48,211 nucleotides of DNA. Origin: JAYQUR01 sp038133505 (GTDB lineage: Bacteria > Pseudomonadota > Alphaproteobacteria > MPNO01 > UBA830). The notes below the pieces were generated by a model, which saw nothing but the letters and a program-made list of their open reading frames with translations, was not told the DNA's origin and ran no database searches. The number at the start of each line of letters is the position of its first letter. The first letter of the stretch is position 1. Of this stretch, positions 1-8,831 are shown piece after piece. The stretch spans positions 1 through 48,211 of the forward strand of contig JAYPTI010000006.1 in NCBI GenBank assembly GCA_038133505.1, in the 5' to 3' direction. The translations under genes were made by a program, and so were the position numbers.

Positions 1-221
1 CCATAGACCTTGCCGCGATCGAGTCCAAGCTTGCGCCCCTGACCCAGGCGGGCGAAGCCTACCGCTATATCGCGCTCGAAATCCTGGCGGTCGCCGCCCA
101 GAAAGCGGGCGATATCGAGAAGGCCAAGACGCAGTACAAGTCGATCGTCGACGATCCCGCTGCGCCGACCAGCGTCCGCAGCCGCGCTTCTCAGATGATC
201 GGTATCCTGGGTGGAAACTGA
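1..221 (+). CDS. C-terminal part of a tetratricopeptide-repeat protein (YfgM-like), 5' truncated
   Basis: An open frame enters from the left edge (codons start at position 3) and ends at TGA 219-221. The roughly 72 visible residues are helical and alanine-rich: YRYIALEILAVAAQKAGD is followed by IEKAKTQYKSIVDD, the spacing of a TPR hairpin, and the protein ends ASQMIGILGGN. TPR-like membrane proteins of this type commonly sit just before bamB and der in alphaproteobacteria. The next gene starts 12 bases downstream, so co-transcription with bamB is likely. A role in envelope protein quality control is inferred from family and position only. The N-terminal anchor lies outside the window. Confidence 0.7.
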   Translation, partial: IDLAAIESKLAPLTQAGEAYRYIALEILAVAAQKAGDIEKAKTQYKSIVDDPAAPTSVRSRASQMIGILGGN

Positions 222-233
222 CGGGGACCGGCC

Positions 234-1565
234 GTGACGCCCGCTGCGATCAGGGGACTTGCCGTCATAGCGCTGTTCGGCCCGCTGCTGGCCGGTTGCG
301 GTACCGGCTGGTTCGGCGGCAGCAGCGAAAAGCCGCTGCCGGGCGAGCGGATCTCCATTCTGGCGACAGAGAGTACGCTCAAGGCCGATGCGCGGCTTTC
401 CGATCTCGACGTGACCCTGCCGCGGCCGGACCGCAATGACGACTGGCCCCAGGAAGGGGGCTATCCCAACCACGCGATGCATCATCTGGCCGCCCCCGGT
501 CCGCTGGCGCGACTTTGGAGCGTCGATATCGGCGAGGGCTCGAACGACGAAGGCCAGCTTCTCACGCAGCCGGTCGTCGCCAATGGCCGCATCTATACGA
601 TGGACATCGAAGCCGAGGTCATGGCGCTCGATGCGGAGACAGGAAGCCGCATCTGGCGGAGCGAGCTGTCGAAGGACGACGGCAACGAGGGGATCCTCGG
701 CGGAGGCCTCGCTGTAAACCGGGGACGACTGTTCGCGACCACCGGGTTCGGCGACGTGATCGCGCTCGATGCCGAGACCGGTCGCGAAATCTGGCGCAAG
801 CGGATGACCGGCCCGATACGGGCCGCCCCCACGGTTCGCGCCGGCCGCGTGTTCGTCGTCACGGTAACGAACGAGTTGTTCGCGCTGTCCGAGGACGACG
901 GACGCCAGCTCTGGACCCATTCCGGATTGACGGAGGTCGCGGGCCTCATCGGCGGCGCGGCGCCGGCCGTGGACAACGAGGTCGTCGTCGTGCCCTACAC
1001 ATCGGGCGAAGTGGTGGCGCTGCGTGCCGAGAACGGCCGGGTGATCTGGAGCGAGACGCTGTCCGCCCTGCGCCGGTCCGATGCGGTCACGGCGCTGTCG
1101 CATATCCGAGGCAGGCCGGTCATCGACCGGGGACTGGTCTATGTGGTCGCGAACAGCAAGCGGACCGTCGCGATCGACTTGCGGACCGGCACGCGTCTGT
1201 GGGAGGTCCCCGTCGGCGGCCGTCACGGCGTCTGGGTCGCCGGCGAGTTTGCCTATCTGGTGACGCAGGACGGCGAACTGGTCTGTCTGACGCGCCGCGG
1301 CGGGCGGATCCGCTGGGTCACGCAGCTGCCGCGCTTCGAGGACGAGAAAGATCAGGAAGGGCCGATCCAGTGGGCCGGTCCGGTCCTGGTGAGCGACCGC
1401 CTGCTGGTCACCGGCAGCCAGGAGGAAATCTGGTCCGTATCGCCTTACACGGGCAAGGTCCTGGGACGGGTCTCGACGTCCGATCCGATCCGGATTTCGC
1501 CCACCGTGGCGCGCGAGACCGTCTATCTTCTGACCGAAGACGCCGAACTCATCGCCCTGCGCTGA
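234..1565 (+). CDS. bamB: Outer membrane protein assembly factor BamB (PQQ-like beta-propeller lipoprotein)
   Basis: The 443-residue product has a lipoprotein signal with lipobox LAGC (Cys22), so the mature protein should be lipid-anchored in the periplasm. The rest is a series of PQQ/WD-like blades with recurring ALDAETGxxIW motifs (for example ALDAETGSRIW and ALDAETGREIWR), as in the eight-bladed propeller of BamB. BamB is an accessory lipoprotein of the BAM complex that inserts beta-barrel proteins into the outer membrane. The start is GTG at 234, 12 bases after the TPR gene stop; it is the only start that gives a complete signal peptide. der follows 24 bases later. A generic PQQ-repeat lipoprotein is possible, but the TPR-bamB-der order supports BamB. 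Confidence 0.88.
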   Translation: MTPAAIRGLAVIALFGPLLAGCGTGWFGGSSEKPLPGERISILATESTLKADARLSDLDVTLPRPDRNDDWPQEGGYPNHAMHHLAAPGPLARLWSVDIGEGSNDEGQLLTQPVVANGRIYTMDIEAEVMALDAETGSRIWRSELSKDDGNEGILGGGLAVNRGRLFATTGFGDVIALDAETGREIWRKRMTGPIRAAPTVRAGRVFVVTVTNELFALSEDDGRQLWTHSGLTEVAGLIGGAAPAVDNEVVVVPYTSGEVVALRAENGRVIWSETLSALRRSDAVTALSHIRGRPVIDRGLVYVVANSKRTVAIDLRTGTRLWEVPVGGRHGVWVAGEFAYLVTQDGELVCLTRRGGRIRWVTQLPRFEDEKDQEGPIQWAGPVLVSDRLLVTGSQEEIWSVSPYTGKVLGRVSTSDPIRISPTVARETVYLLTEDAELIALR

Positions 1566-1589
1566 GCGGGGACGCGGAAAAAACCAGCC

Positions 1590-3038
1590 ATGAAACCCGT
1601 CGTCGCAATCCTCGGACGGCCGAATGTCGGCAAGTCGACGTTGTTCAACCGCCTGACCGGGCGCCGCTCGGCTCTCGTCGACCCGACGCCCGGCGTCACG
1701 CGCGACCGGCGCGAGGGCGATGCGTTTCTCGGGCGGCTGCGCTTCACGGTCGTCGATACCGCGGGGCTGGAAGACGCACCGGCAAGCGCTGTCGAGACCG
1801 AAATGCAGGAACAGAGCCGTCGGGCGCTGGCGGAGGCGGACGTCGCGCTGCTTCTGTTCGACGCGCGTGCCGGGATAACGCCGCTGGACCGGCATTTCGC
1901 GGACCTGATGCGCAAGTCGAAAACGCCGGTGGTTCTTGTCGGCAACAAGTGCGAGGCGCGGGCGGCTGATCCCGGCCTTCTCGAGGCGTACGAGCTTGGG
2001 ATGGGACAGCCCATCCCCATCGCGTCCGAACACGGTATCGGCATGTCGGACCTCGAGGACGCCATCGACGAAGCGTTGCGCAGGATCAGCTGGTCGGATC
2101 CGGAGGCCTGGGTGGATGCGACCCGGGACGAACGCAGGCGCCGGCGCCGCGGTCGCGACGCCGACGAGGCGGAAGAGCCGGAAAGCGACGAAGACGAGGA
2201 GGAAGAAGACGAGGGCGGACCGCTGCGTCTCGCGATCGTCGGGCGCCCCAATGTCGGAAAATCCACGCTCGTGAACCGACTTCTCGGCGACCAGCGCGTC
2301 ATTACCGGGCCCGAACCCGGCATTACGCGCGATGCGATTTCGGTGAGCTGGGAATGGGAAGGCCTGCCGATAAAGCTGATCGATACGGCCGGCATGCGGC
2401 GCAAGGCGCGGGTCGACGACAAGGTCGAGAAGCTGTCGGTCGGCGATACGCTCGAAGCCATCCGTTTCGCGCATGTCGTCGTGGTCGTCGTCGATGCGAA
2501 CGAGATGCCCGAGCGTCAGGATCTCGTCATCGCGCGCCATGTCATAGACGAAGGCCGTGCGATTGTGATCGCCGTGAACAAATGGGATGCGGTCGAGGAC
2601 CGCGAGGACGCCCTGCACAAACTGCGCGACCGTATGGAAATTTCCCTGCCGCAGATCCGCGGCGTGCCGGTCGTAACGATGTCAGCGCTGACGGGGCGCG
2701 GTGTCGACCGTCTCATGCCCGCAGTGGCCGAGGTGTACGAAGTCTGGAACCGCCGCATCCCGACAGGGCCGCTCAACCGCTGGCTTCAGGACACCGTCGA
2801 CCGACACCCGCCGCCAATCTTCAGGGGGCGCCGTATTCGTGTCCGCTATATCACACAGTCGAAGGCGCGCCCGCCGACCTTTGCCGTGTTCGCCAGCCAG
2901 CCGCTCGGCATTCCGGAGGCTTACGTGCGCTATCTGGTGAACGGTATTCGGGAGACGTTCGAATTTCCCGGCGTTCCGATCCGGATAAATCTGCGCCGCC
3001 AGAGAAACCCCTTCGCGCCGGGCGAAGGGGGCGACTAG
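1590..3038 (+). CDS. der: Ribosome biogenesis GTPase Der (EngA), two G domains
   Basis: The 482-residue protein has two tandem GTPase domains, each with a P-loop GRPNVGKST (residues 9-17 and from 218), a DTAG switch II and a C-terminal KH-like domain (KARPPTFAVFAS region). Der acts in maturation of the 50S ribosomal subunit. The linker between the G domains (about 175-210) has a run of arginines followed by an acidic stretch rich in Glu and Asp. The NKxD motif of domain 1 reads NKCE (residues 119-122), while domain 2 has canonical NKWD. The last codons contain a perfect 8-bp hairpin (3008-3030), not followed by a T-run. The gene faces the lipoprotein gene ending at 3045. Confidence 0.96.
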   Translation: MKPVVAILGRPNVGKSTLFNRLTGRRSALVDPTPGVTRDRREGDAFLGRLRFTVVDTAGLEDAPASAVETEMQEQSRRALAEADVALLLFDARAGITPLDRHFADLMRKSKTPVVLVGNKCEARAADPGLLEAYELGMGQPIPIASEHGIGMSDLEDAIDEALRRISWSDPEAWVDATRDERRRRRRGRDADEAEEPESDEDEEEEDEGGPLRLAIVGRPNVGKSTLVNRLLGDQRVITGPEPGITRDAISVSWEWEGLPIKLIDTAGMRRKARVDDKVEKLSVGDTLEAIRFAHVVVVVVDANEMPERQDLVIARHVIDEGRAIVIAVNKWDAVEDREDALHKLRDRMEISLPQIRGVPVVTMSALTGRGVDRLMPAVAEVYEVWNRRIPTGPLNRWLQDTVDRHPPPIFRGRRIRVRYITQSKARPPTFAVFASQPLGIPEAYVRYLVNGIRETFEFPGVPIRINLRRQRNPFAPGEGGD

Positions 3039-3044
3039 AGCCTT

Positions 3045-3716
3045 CTATTTGGCGGGCGGATCTGCGGGCTTTGCGGTTGCCAACGCCCGTATCGCGGCGT
3101 CGACCTGGTCCGCCATTCGCCGGCTAAGCGCCGAGAACCGCGCCGGCAATTCCGACCATGTGTCCTGGAGCCCTTTCGGGGCCGCCTCCGCCGGCAGGCT
3201 CGCCAGCGTCGCGGCGCGGCGCGCGTTGGTTCCTCCGTCCCGGAGTTCCGTTTCGATGCGCGTCTCGGCGAACTCGAACCGCAGGTTGGCGCGGGCGGTG
3301 ATGCCGGAAAACCGGCCCGTATTACCGATGCGGACCTTCGTGAGCGCGACGCGGAACAGCGCCACGTCGGGTGCCGGCTTCTCGGCGAAACGGAGTTTGC
3401 CGGCCAGCGCCTGACGAACCATTCCGTCCAGGGCCCGCCGCATCGCGTCGATGTCTCCGTGATCGATCGTCGACAGGTTCGTCCCCGGCGCAACGATGAT
3501 CTCGACCGGTTCCATGTACACGGTTTCGATCTTCGTGCCCGCGGCATTTTGCGCCACGAAGACCTGATCCGACCCCGTCCCGCTGATCTGCTTCATCGAG
3601 ACAAGGGGACCGAGCCAGCCGGTCGAGGTGGCGACGGGATTACGGTCGTCCGATGAGCATCCCGCGGCGAAGAGCGTCAGCGTCAAGGCGATCAGGGTTG
3701 TGGGGAGGCGAAACAT
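3045..3716 (-). CDS. Putative outer-membrane lipoprotein, DUF3313-like
   Basis: The 223-residue protein has a signal peptide ending in lipobox FAAGC (Cys20). The mature part has the look of DUF3313 proteins: a segment YMEPVEIIVAPGTNLSTIDH, then a central ALFRVALTKVRIGNTGR segment and a helical C-terminus ending in AATAKPADPPAK-like Ala/Pro-rich sequence. The family has no assigned function. It is convergent with der, with only 6 bases between the stops, and is read alone. The assignment to DUF3313 is by recalled pattern and is moderate; lipoprotein status is clear from the sequence. Confidence 0.65.
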   Translation of the reverse strand: MFRLPTTLIALTLTLFAAGCSSDDRNPVATSTGWLGPLVSMKQISGTGSDQVFVAQNAAGTKIETVYMEPVEIIVAPGTNLSTIDHGDIDAMRRALDGMVRQALAGKLRFAEKPAPDVALFRVALTKVRIGNTGRFSGITARANLRFEFAETRIETELRDGGTNARRAATLASLPAEAAPKGLQDTWSELPARFSALSRRMADQVDAAIRALATAKPADPPAK

Positions 3717-3798
3717 GTGCCGAATTTAGGTGCCGCGTGTCATGCGTTCAAGAATCGAGCGGCTGTCATGGGGTGGAACGCGCGCCAGACCGGTAGTG

Positions 3799-4512
3799 TC
3801 AGTAAGCGCGAACGACCTCGCCGTGGCGGGCGCAGTCCGCCGCGCATAGCTCGGCGAACAGATCCGTCACGCTGTCGGGCGTCCGTAGCGTCGCCGGATC
3901 CTCGCCCGGATACGCTTCGGCCCTCATGCCCGTCCTGACCGCGCCGGGATCGATCAAGTTGATCTTCATTGCCGTCTGTTCGGTTTCCGCTGCCCAGCAG
4001 CTTACCATCATCTCCAGCGCGGCTTTGGTGACGGCATAGGCGCCCCAATAGGGCCGCTTTCCGTGCGCAGCACCGGACGAGACGAAGACCGCGCGTCCGG
4101 CGTCGGAAGCGCGGAGAAGCGGGTCCAGTGTCCGAATTAGCCGCCAGTTGGCGTGCAGGTTCACGTCGAAGACGTCGTGCCAGATCTTCGCGTCGATATG
4201 GTTGATCGGCGCCATTTCGCCGAGCAAACCCGCATTCCCGACGAGGATGTCGAGCCGTCCGAACCGCTCGGCGAGCGTCGGGCCCAGAAGGTCGACCTGG
4301 TCCAGATTCGACAGGTCCAGCTCGAGGAGTGTCGCGCCGTCCGGATGGCCGGCCGCCCGGATCTCGTCGTCCACCTCTTCGAGGCCGCCGCGGGTCCGAG
4401 CCACGAGCACGACGTGGGCGCCTTCGGCCGAAAAGCGCTTTGCGACGGCGGCGCCGATGCCGCGGGACGCGCCCGTGATCAGCGCGACCCGGTTGTCGAG
4501 CCGTCCGGTCAC
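3799..4512 (-). CDS. SDR-family NAD(P)-dependent oxidoreductase
   Basis: A 237-residue classical short-chain dehydrogenase/reductase with the cofactor motif TGASRGIG near the N-terminus, NAG (GNAG) in the middle and the catalytic YAVTK (Tyr-x3-Lys). The start is taken as GTG at 4512, which overlaps the purF stop as GTGA; the longer open frame to 4776 runs through purF and adds no SDR sequence. It is therefore the last gene of the dnaB-to-purF operon and probably translationally coupled to purF. The substrate is unknown. YciK-like SDRs are the nearest relatives I can suggest. Confidence 0.88.
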   Translation of the reverse strand: MTGRLDNRVALITGASRGIGAAVAKRFSAEGAHVVLVARTRGGLEEVDDEIRAAGHPDGATLLELDLSNLDQVDLLGPTLAERFGRLDILVGNAGLLGEMAPINHIDAKIWHDVFDVNLHANWRLIRTLDPLLRASDAGRAVFVSSGAAHGKRPYWGAYAVTKAALEMMVSCWAAETEQTAMKINLIDPGAVRTGMRAEAYPGEDPATLRTPDSVTDLFAELCAADCARHGEVVRAY

Positions 4513-5966
4513 GCGAGTTGCGTCAGGAAGGAAAGCTGCGGATTGGGTTCGCCCACGCTGTGATCGGTAAGCCCGATCGGATACTCGCCCGAGAAACAGG
4601 CGTCGCAATATTGCGGGTTCTCGTTGTTCCGGGCAGGGAGCCCCATCGCGCGGTAGAGCGCATCCATCGACAGGAAGGCGAGCGAGTCGACGCCGATAAT
4701 CTTCGCCATCTCCTCGACATTGTGCTGTGCGGCGAGGAGCTGGTCGCGGTCCGGTGTGTCCACGCCGTAGAAACACGAGTGCGTCGTCGGCGGGCTCGCG
4801 ATGCGCATGTGCACTTCCGTCGCCCCGGCGGCGCGCATCATCTCGACGATCTTCACCGACGTGGTGCCGCGGACGATGCTGTCGTCCACCAGCACGATGC
4901 GCTTGCCGTCGATCACGTCCCGGTTCGCGTTGTGCTTCAACTTCACGCCGAGATGGCGAATCCGGTCCGTCGGCTCGATGAAGGTCCGGCCGACATAGTG
5001 ATTGCGGATAATCCCGAGCTCGTACGGAATTTTCGCCCGTTCGGCGTATCCCAGCGCCGCGGGGACGCCCGAGTCCGGCACTGGGATGACGACGTCGGCA
5101 TCGACGTGGGTTTCCGATGCGAGTTCCTGGCCGATCCGCTTGCGAGCATCGTAGACGTTACGTCCCTCGATCGCGCTGTCGGGGCGCGCGAAGTAGATAT
5201 ATTCGAAGATGCAAAGCCGGTGAGGTTTCACCGGGAAAGGATGCATCGACTGGATGCCGTCCTCGTCGATCAGGACCATTTCGCCGGGCTTGATGTCGCG
5301 GACGTACTCGGCGCCGATGATGTCGAGCGCGCAGGTCTCCGAGGCGAGGATGTAGCTTTCTTCGAACCGGCCGAGGACGAGCGGGCGGACGCCGTAGGGA
5401 TCGCGGACGCCGATCAGCGTGTCGTTGTGGAGCGCCACGAGCGAATAGGCGCCTTCCACCTGCTGAAGCGCCGAAACGATGCGGTCGACGACGGTGTCGA
5501 ACTGGCTGACGGCGATCAGGTGGATGATCACCTCCGTATCGGTCGTCGACTGGAACAGGCAGCCCCGCGCCACTAGTTCGCGGCGGAGCGAGATCGCGTT
5601 GGTGAGGTTGCCGTTGTGGCCGATCGCGAAGCCGCCCGAGGCGAAATCGGCGAAAAGCGGCTGGATGTTGCGGACGATGGTGTCGCCCGTGGTCGAATAG
5701 CGGTTATGGCCGATGGCGGAGCGGCCGGGCAGGCGGCCGATGACCGACTCCTCGCTGAAATTGTCGCCGACGTGGCCGGCCGCGCGATGGCTGAAGAACT
5801 GTCCGCCTTCGTAGGTGACGATGCCCGCCGCTTCCTGTCCGCGATGCTGAAGGGCGTGCAGGCCGAGCGCCGTCAGCGCGGCGGCATCCGCATGGCCGAA
5901 GACGCCGAAGATTCCGCACTCTTCGTGCAGCTTGTCGTCGTCGAAGGGATTGGTGGTTATCGGCAC
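4509..5966 (-). CDS. purF: Amidophosphoribosyltransferase PurF, [4Fe-4S] type
   Basis: The 485-residue enzyme makes 5-phosphoribosylamine from PRPP and glutamine, the first committed step of purine synthesis. The N-terminal glutamine amidotransferase starts at Cys17 (CGIFGVFGH) after a short propeptide. The PRPP-binding motif is IVLVDDSIVRGTTS. Four cysteines placed as in the Bacillus enzyme (CIFEYIYFARPDS, HSCFYGVD, and YCDACFSGEYP with two) indicate the Fe-S-containing class rather than the E. coli type. The start is GTG at 5966, 13 bases after the cvpA stop, with a GAGGAT-like ribosome binding site. The stop overlaps the SDR start. Confidence 0.96.
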   Translation of the reverse strand: MPITTNPFDDDKLHEECGIFGVFGHADAAALTALGLHALQHRGQEAAGIVTYEGGQFFSHRAAGHVGDNFSEESVIGRLPGRSAIGHNRYSTTGDTIVRNIQPLFADFASGGFAIGHNGNLTNAISLRRELVARGCLFQSTTDTEVIIHLIAVSQFDTVVDRIVSALQQVEGAYSLVALHNDTLIGVRDPYGVRPLVLGRFEESYILASETCALDIIGAEYVRDIKPGEMVLIDEDGIQSMHPFPVKPHRLCIFEYIYFARPDSAIEGRNVYDARKRIGQELASETHVDADVVIPVPDSGVPAALGYAERAKIPYELGIIRNHYVGRTFIEPTDRIRHLGVKLKHNANRDVIDGKRIVLVDDSIVRGTTSVKIVEMMRAAGATEVHMRIASPPTTHSCFYGVDTPDRDQLLAAQHNVEEMAKIIGVDSLAFLSMDALYRAMGLPARNNENPQYCDACFSGEYPIGLTDHSVGEPNPQLSFLTQLA

Positions 5967-5979
5967 GTGGTCTTGATCC

Positions 5980-6609
5980 TCACTGATGGCTCCGGATCAA
6001 CCGGTCCATCTCCTGCCGTTCGTCCTTGTTATAGCCGGATTTACGATCTGCGCCACCGGCTTCGGGACGGGGAGACAAAAGATTGCGGAACGTCCCGTCC
6101 CTGTTCGACGGGGCGGGCTGGCTGACATTCAATCCCCATTCATTCGGGGCAAGCGAGATCAGGGTCGTCGCGCCGCGCCGGACGAGCGGCAGCGTCTTTG
6201 CGCTTTTGAAGAAGTCCGAATTGTCGTCCATCTCGAAAAACTGTTGCGAGAACATATAGGCGCCGCTGATGACGACGCCCCCGATCGCCAGACCGGCGAC
6301 TAGCCCCAGCGTTCTGTCGAGCATTCCGAACCCGCTGTCCCGGACCCCGCCCGCGAGCGTATGGCTCAGAAACGTGAGGACGATCATGCTGACAACGAAA
6401 ATGCCCGCTCCTGCGGCGATATCGGCGAATAATTCGTTGCCGATCCATTCGCGCGCGAAGGGCCGGGCATAGGAAAATCCGTATATCGTCGCAAACGAGG
6501 CGCCGACCCAGGCGGCGAGGCCGAAAATGACGCGCATCAGCCCCAGGCGGAACGCGATCAGGCCGCTGAGAAGCACCACCACGGCGACGACGATGTCCGC
6601 AATACTCAT
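5980..6609 (-). CDS. cvpA: CvpA family membrane protein
   Basis: The 209-residue protein starts MSIADIVVAVVVLLSG and has four predicted membrane segments in the first ~140 residues, followed by a soluble polar C-terminal tail. CvpA proteins are inner-membrane proteins linked to purF by gene order in many proteobacteria and to envelope stress tolerance and colicin V production in E. coli. The ATG at 6609 overlaps the radA stop as ATGA; the longer open frame upstream lies inside radA and is rejected. purF follows 13 bases downstream. Confidence 0.9.
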   Translation of the reverse strand: MSIADIVVAVVVLLSGLIAFRLGLMRVIFGLAAWVGASFATIYGFSYARPFAREWIGNELFADIAAGAGIFVVSMIVLTFLSHTLAGGVRDSGFGMLDRTLGLVAGLAIGGVVISGAYMFSQQFFEMDDNSDFFKSAKTLPLVRRGATTLISLAPNEWGLNVSQPAPSNRDGTFRNLLSPRPEAGGADRKSGYNKDERQEMDRLIRSHQ

Positions 6610-8018
6610 TGAGCCGCCTCGGATACCGGGCGAACGCCGCCGCCCGACAGATCGAACAGTCCTACCATGTCCTGGAGTTTGCGCATCTCGGAAATGCGCA
6701 ATTTCGACGAATCGGCGGTGTCTTTCTTGTGACGTGACGCGCGGCGCGGCGGCGCCCACGCGCATTCGAAACCGAGCTTTCTGGCTTCTTTCAGCCGCAG
6801 GTCGGCCTGGCTTACGGATCGCACCTCGCCCGAAAGGCCGATCTCCCCGAACACCACCGTGTCGGGAGAGACGGGCTGGTCGAGCGCGGCGGAGACCAGC
6901 GCCGCTGCGACGGCGAGGTCCGCGGCGGGTTCGGTGACCCGAAGGCCGCCTGCGACGTTCAGATAGACGTCGCGCCCGGCAAGGGAAATCCCGCAGCGCG
7001 CTTCGAGGACGGCGAGCACCATGGCAAGCCGACCGGAATCCCAACCGATCACCGCCCGGCGGGGCGTGCCGAGAGCCGACGGCGCAACGAGGGCCTGAAT
7101 CTCGACGAGAACGGGTCGGGTCCCCTCTATGCCGGCGAATACGGCTGCGCCCGACACGTCGTCCCGCCGTTCGGCGAGGAACAGCGCCGACGGGTTCTCG
7201 ACCTGCATCAGGCCGCCTTCGGTCATCTCGAAGACGCCGATCTCGTCGGTCGGGCCGAACCGGTTCTTGATCGCGCGCAGGAGGCGGAACTGATGCCCGC
7301 GCTCGCCCTCGAAATACAGCACCGTGTCGACCATGTGTTCGAGCACGCGCGGCCCCGCGATCGTGCCCTCCTTGGTGACGTGGCCGACGAGAATGAGGCT
7401 GAAGCCGCGCCGCTTGGCGAGACGGATCAACGTGTCCGCGCTGGCGCGCACCTGCGAGACCGTTCCGGGCGCGGATTCCAGATTATCGAGGAACATGGTC
7501 TGGATGGAATCGATGATCACCAGCCGCGGCGGCGCGGCGACGTCGAGGGTCGCCACGATATCGCGGACGCTGGTTGCAGCGGCCAGCCTTACCTGCGCCT
7601 CGGCCAGACCGAGCCGCGCGGCGCGCATCCGGACCTGATCGACGGCTTCCTCGCCCGAGATGTAGGCGCATTCGGCGCCGCCGGAGACGGCGCCCGCGAC
7701 CTGCAGCAGGATGGTCGACTTGCCGATGCCCGGATCGCCGCCGACGAGGATCGCGGACCCGGGGACCATCCCGCCGCCCGTCACGCGGTCGAACTCCTCG
7801 ATGCCGGTCGTCAGGCGCGGCGCGTTCTTGGATTCGCCGTCGAGCGGGACGAAGTCGATGTTGCGCCCCTTTGCGGTGCCGAGACCCTTCGGCGTGGAAT
7901 CGGCCGGGGCCTCTTCGGCGATGGCGTTCCATTCGCCGCAGGAATCGCACTGGCCCTGCCATTTGCGGTAGCTCGCGCCGCAGCTCTGACAGATGAAGCT
8001 GGCCGATGCCTTCGCCAT
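6606..8018 (-). CDS. radA: DNA repair protein RadA/Sms
   Basis: The 470-residue protein shows the full RadA layout: an N-terminal C4 zinc finger (CQSCGASYRKWQGQCDSCGEW), a RecA-like ATPase with Walker A GGDPGIGKST, the RadA-specific KNRFG motif, and a C-terminal Lon-protease-like domain (LNVAGGLRVTEPAADLAVAA). RadA promotes branch migration of recombination intermediates. The ATG at 8018 directly abuts the mlaF stop (TGAATG), and the stop overlaps the cvpA start, so the gene is an internal member of the operon. Confidence 0.96.
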   Translation of the reverse strand: MAKASASFICQSCGASYRKWQGQCDSCGEWNAIAEEAPADSTPKGLGTAKGRNIDFVPLDGESKNAPRLTTGIEEFDRVTGGGMVPGSAILVGGDPGIGKSTILLQVAGAVSGGAECAYISGEEAVDQVRMRAARLGLAEAQVRLAAATSVRDIVATLDVAAPPRLVIIDSIQTMFLDNLESAPGTVSQVRASADTLIRLAKRRGFSLILVGHVTKEGTIAGPRVLEHMVDTVLYFEGERGHQFRLLRAIKNRFGPTDEIGVFEMTEGGLMQVENPSALFLAERRDDVSGAAVFAGIEGTRPVLVEIQALVAPSALGTPRRAVIGWDSGRLAMVLAVLEARCGISLAGRDVYLNVAGGLRVTEPAADLAVAAALVSAALDQPVSPDTVVFGEIGLSGEVRSVSQADLRLKEARKLGFECAWAPPRRASRHKKDTADSSKLRISEMRKLQDMVGLFDLSGGGVRPVSEAAQ

Positions 8019-8831
8019 TCAGGCCACCGCCCCGGTCGTGCCAGGCGCGATATGCACCGGCTCGTCCTGGACCGTCATCGGGCCCTCGATGCGGCCGTGA
8101 ATGAACTGGTCGACGATTTCGTTGCCGCTGTCCTCGACCTCGCCCACGGGACCGACCCAGACGGTCTTGCCTTCGTAGATCATCGCGATGCGGTCGCCGA
8201 TCCGCCGCGCACTTTCCATGTCGTGCGTGATGGTCAGCGCCGTCGCGCCGAGCTGCTTCACGCAGTCGACGATAAGGCGGTCGATGACGTCGCCCATGAT
8301 GGGATCGATGCCGGTCGTCGGTTCGTCGAAGAACAGGATTTCCGGTTCCGTGGCGATGGCGCGGGCAAGGCCGACGCGTTTCTGGGCGCCGGCCGAAATT
8401 TCGGCGGGAAACCGGTCGGCGCTGTCCGCCTCCATGCCGACCTGGGCGAGACGGTCTATCGCGATCTCGCGGGCTTCGCCGCGTGCGACGCCCTGCGCGG
8501 ACATCAGGCCGAAGGCGACGTTTTCCCAGAGCGGCAGCGAGTCGAACAGCGCCGCGCCCTGGAACAGCATGCCGATCTTGCGGTTGATGCGATCGCGTTC
8601 GCTCGCGGTCGCGCCCACCGCTTCCTGGCCGTCGATGCGGATCGATCCGCCGTCCGCCTGAAGGATGCCGACGATGCATTTGATGAGCACGGACTTGCCG
8701 GTGCCCGACCCGCCGATGACCACGAGACTTTCGCCTTCCGGCACATCGAGGTCGAGACCGCGCAGGACGTGCTTCGGCCCGAAGGACTTCTCGAGCCCGC
8801 GGATGGCGATCTTTGCCGGGCGGCCGGTCAT
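8019..8831 (-). CDS. mlaF: MlaF-like ABC transporter ATP-binding protein
   Basis: The 270-residue ATPase has Walker A GGSGTGKS, a signature helix that reads ISAGAQKR in place of LSGGQ/LSGGM, Walker B ILFFDEPTTGIDP and a switch His in THDM. DEPTTGLDP-like Walker B and the paired permease match the Mla/MCE family that moves phospholipids between the membranes. The start ATG at 8831 overlaps the mlaE stop; the longer frame upstream is a shadow of mlaE. The C-terminal ~25 residues beyond FIHGRIEGP are an extension. No MlaD, MlaC or MlaB gene is adjacent, so the binding subunits must be encoded elsewhere. Confidence 0.88.
   Translation of the reverse strand: MTGRPAKIAIRGLEKSFGPKHVLRGLDLDVPEGESLVVIGGSGTGKSVLIKCIVGILQADGGSIRIDGQEAVGATASERDRINRKIGMLFQGAALFDSLPLWENVAFGLMSAQGVARGEAREIAIDRLAQVGMEADSADRFPAEISAGAQKRVGLARAIATEPEILFFDEPTTGIDPIMGDVIDRLIVDCVKQLGATALTITHDMESARRIGDRIAMIYEGKTVWVGPVGEVEDSGNEIVDQFIHGRIEGPMTVQDEPVHIAPGTTGAVA

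Noticed and set aside
4513..4776. N-terminal extension of the SDR open frame
   Set aside because: It runs through purF in another frame, has no SDR features, and the GTG at 4512 in a GTGA overlap gives a normal start.
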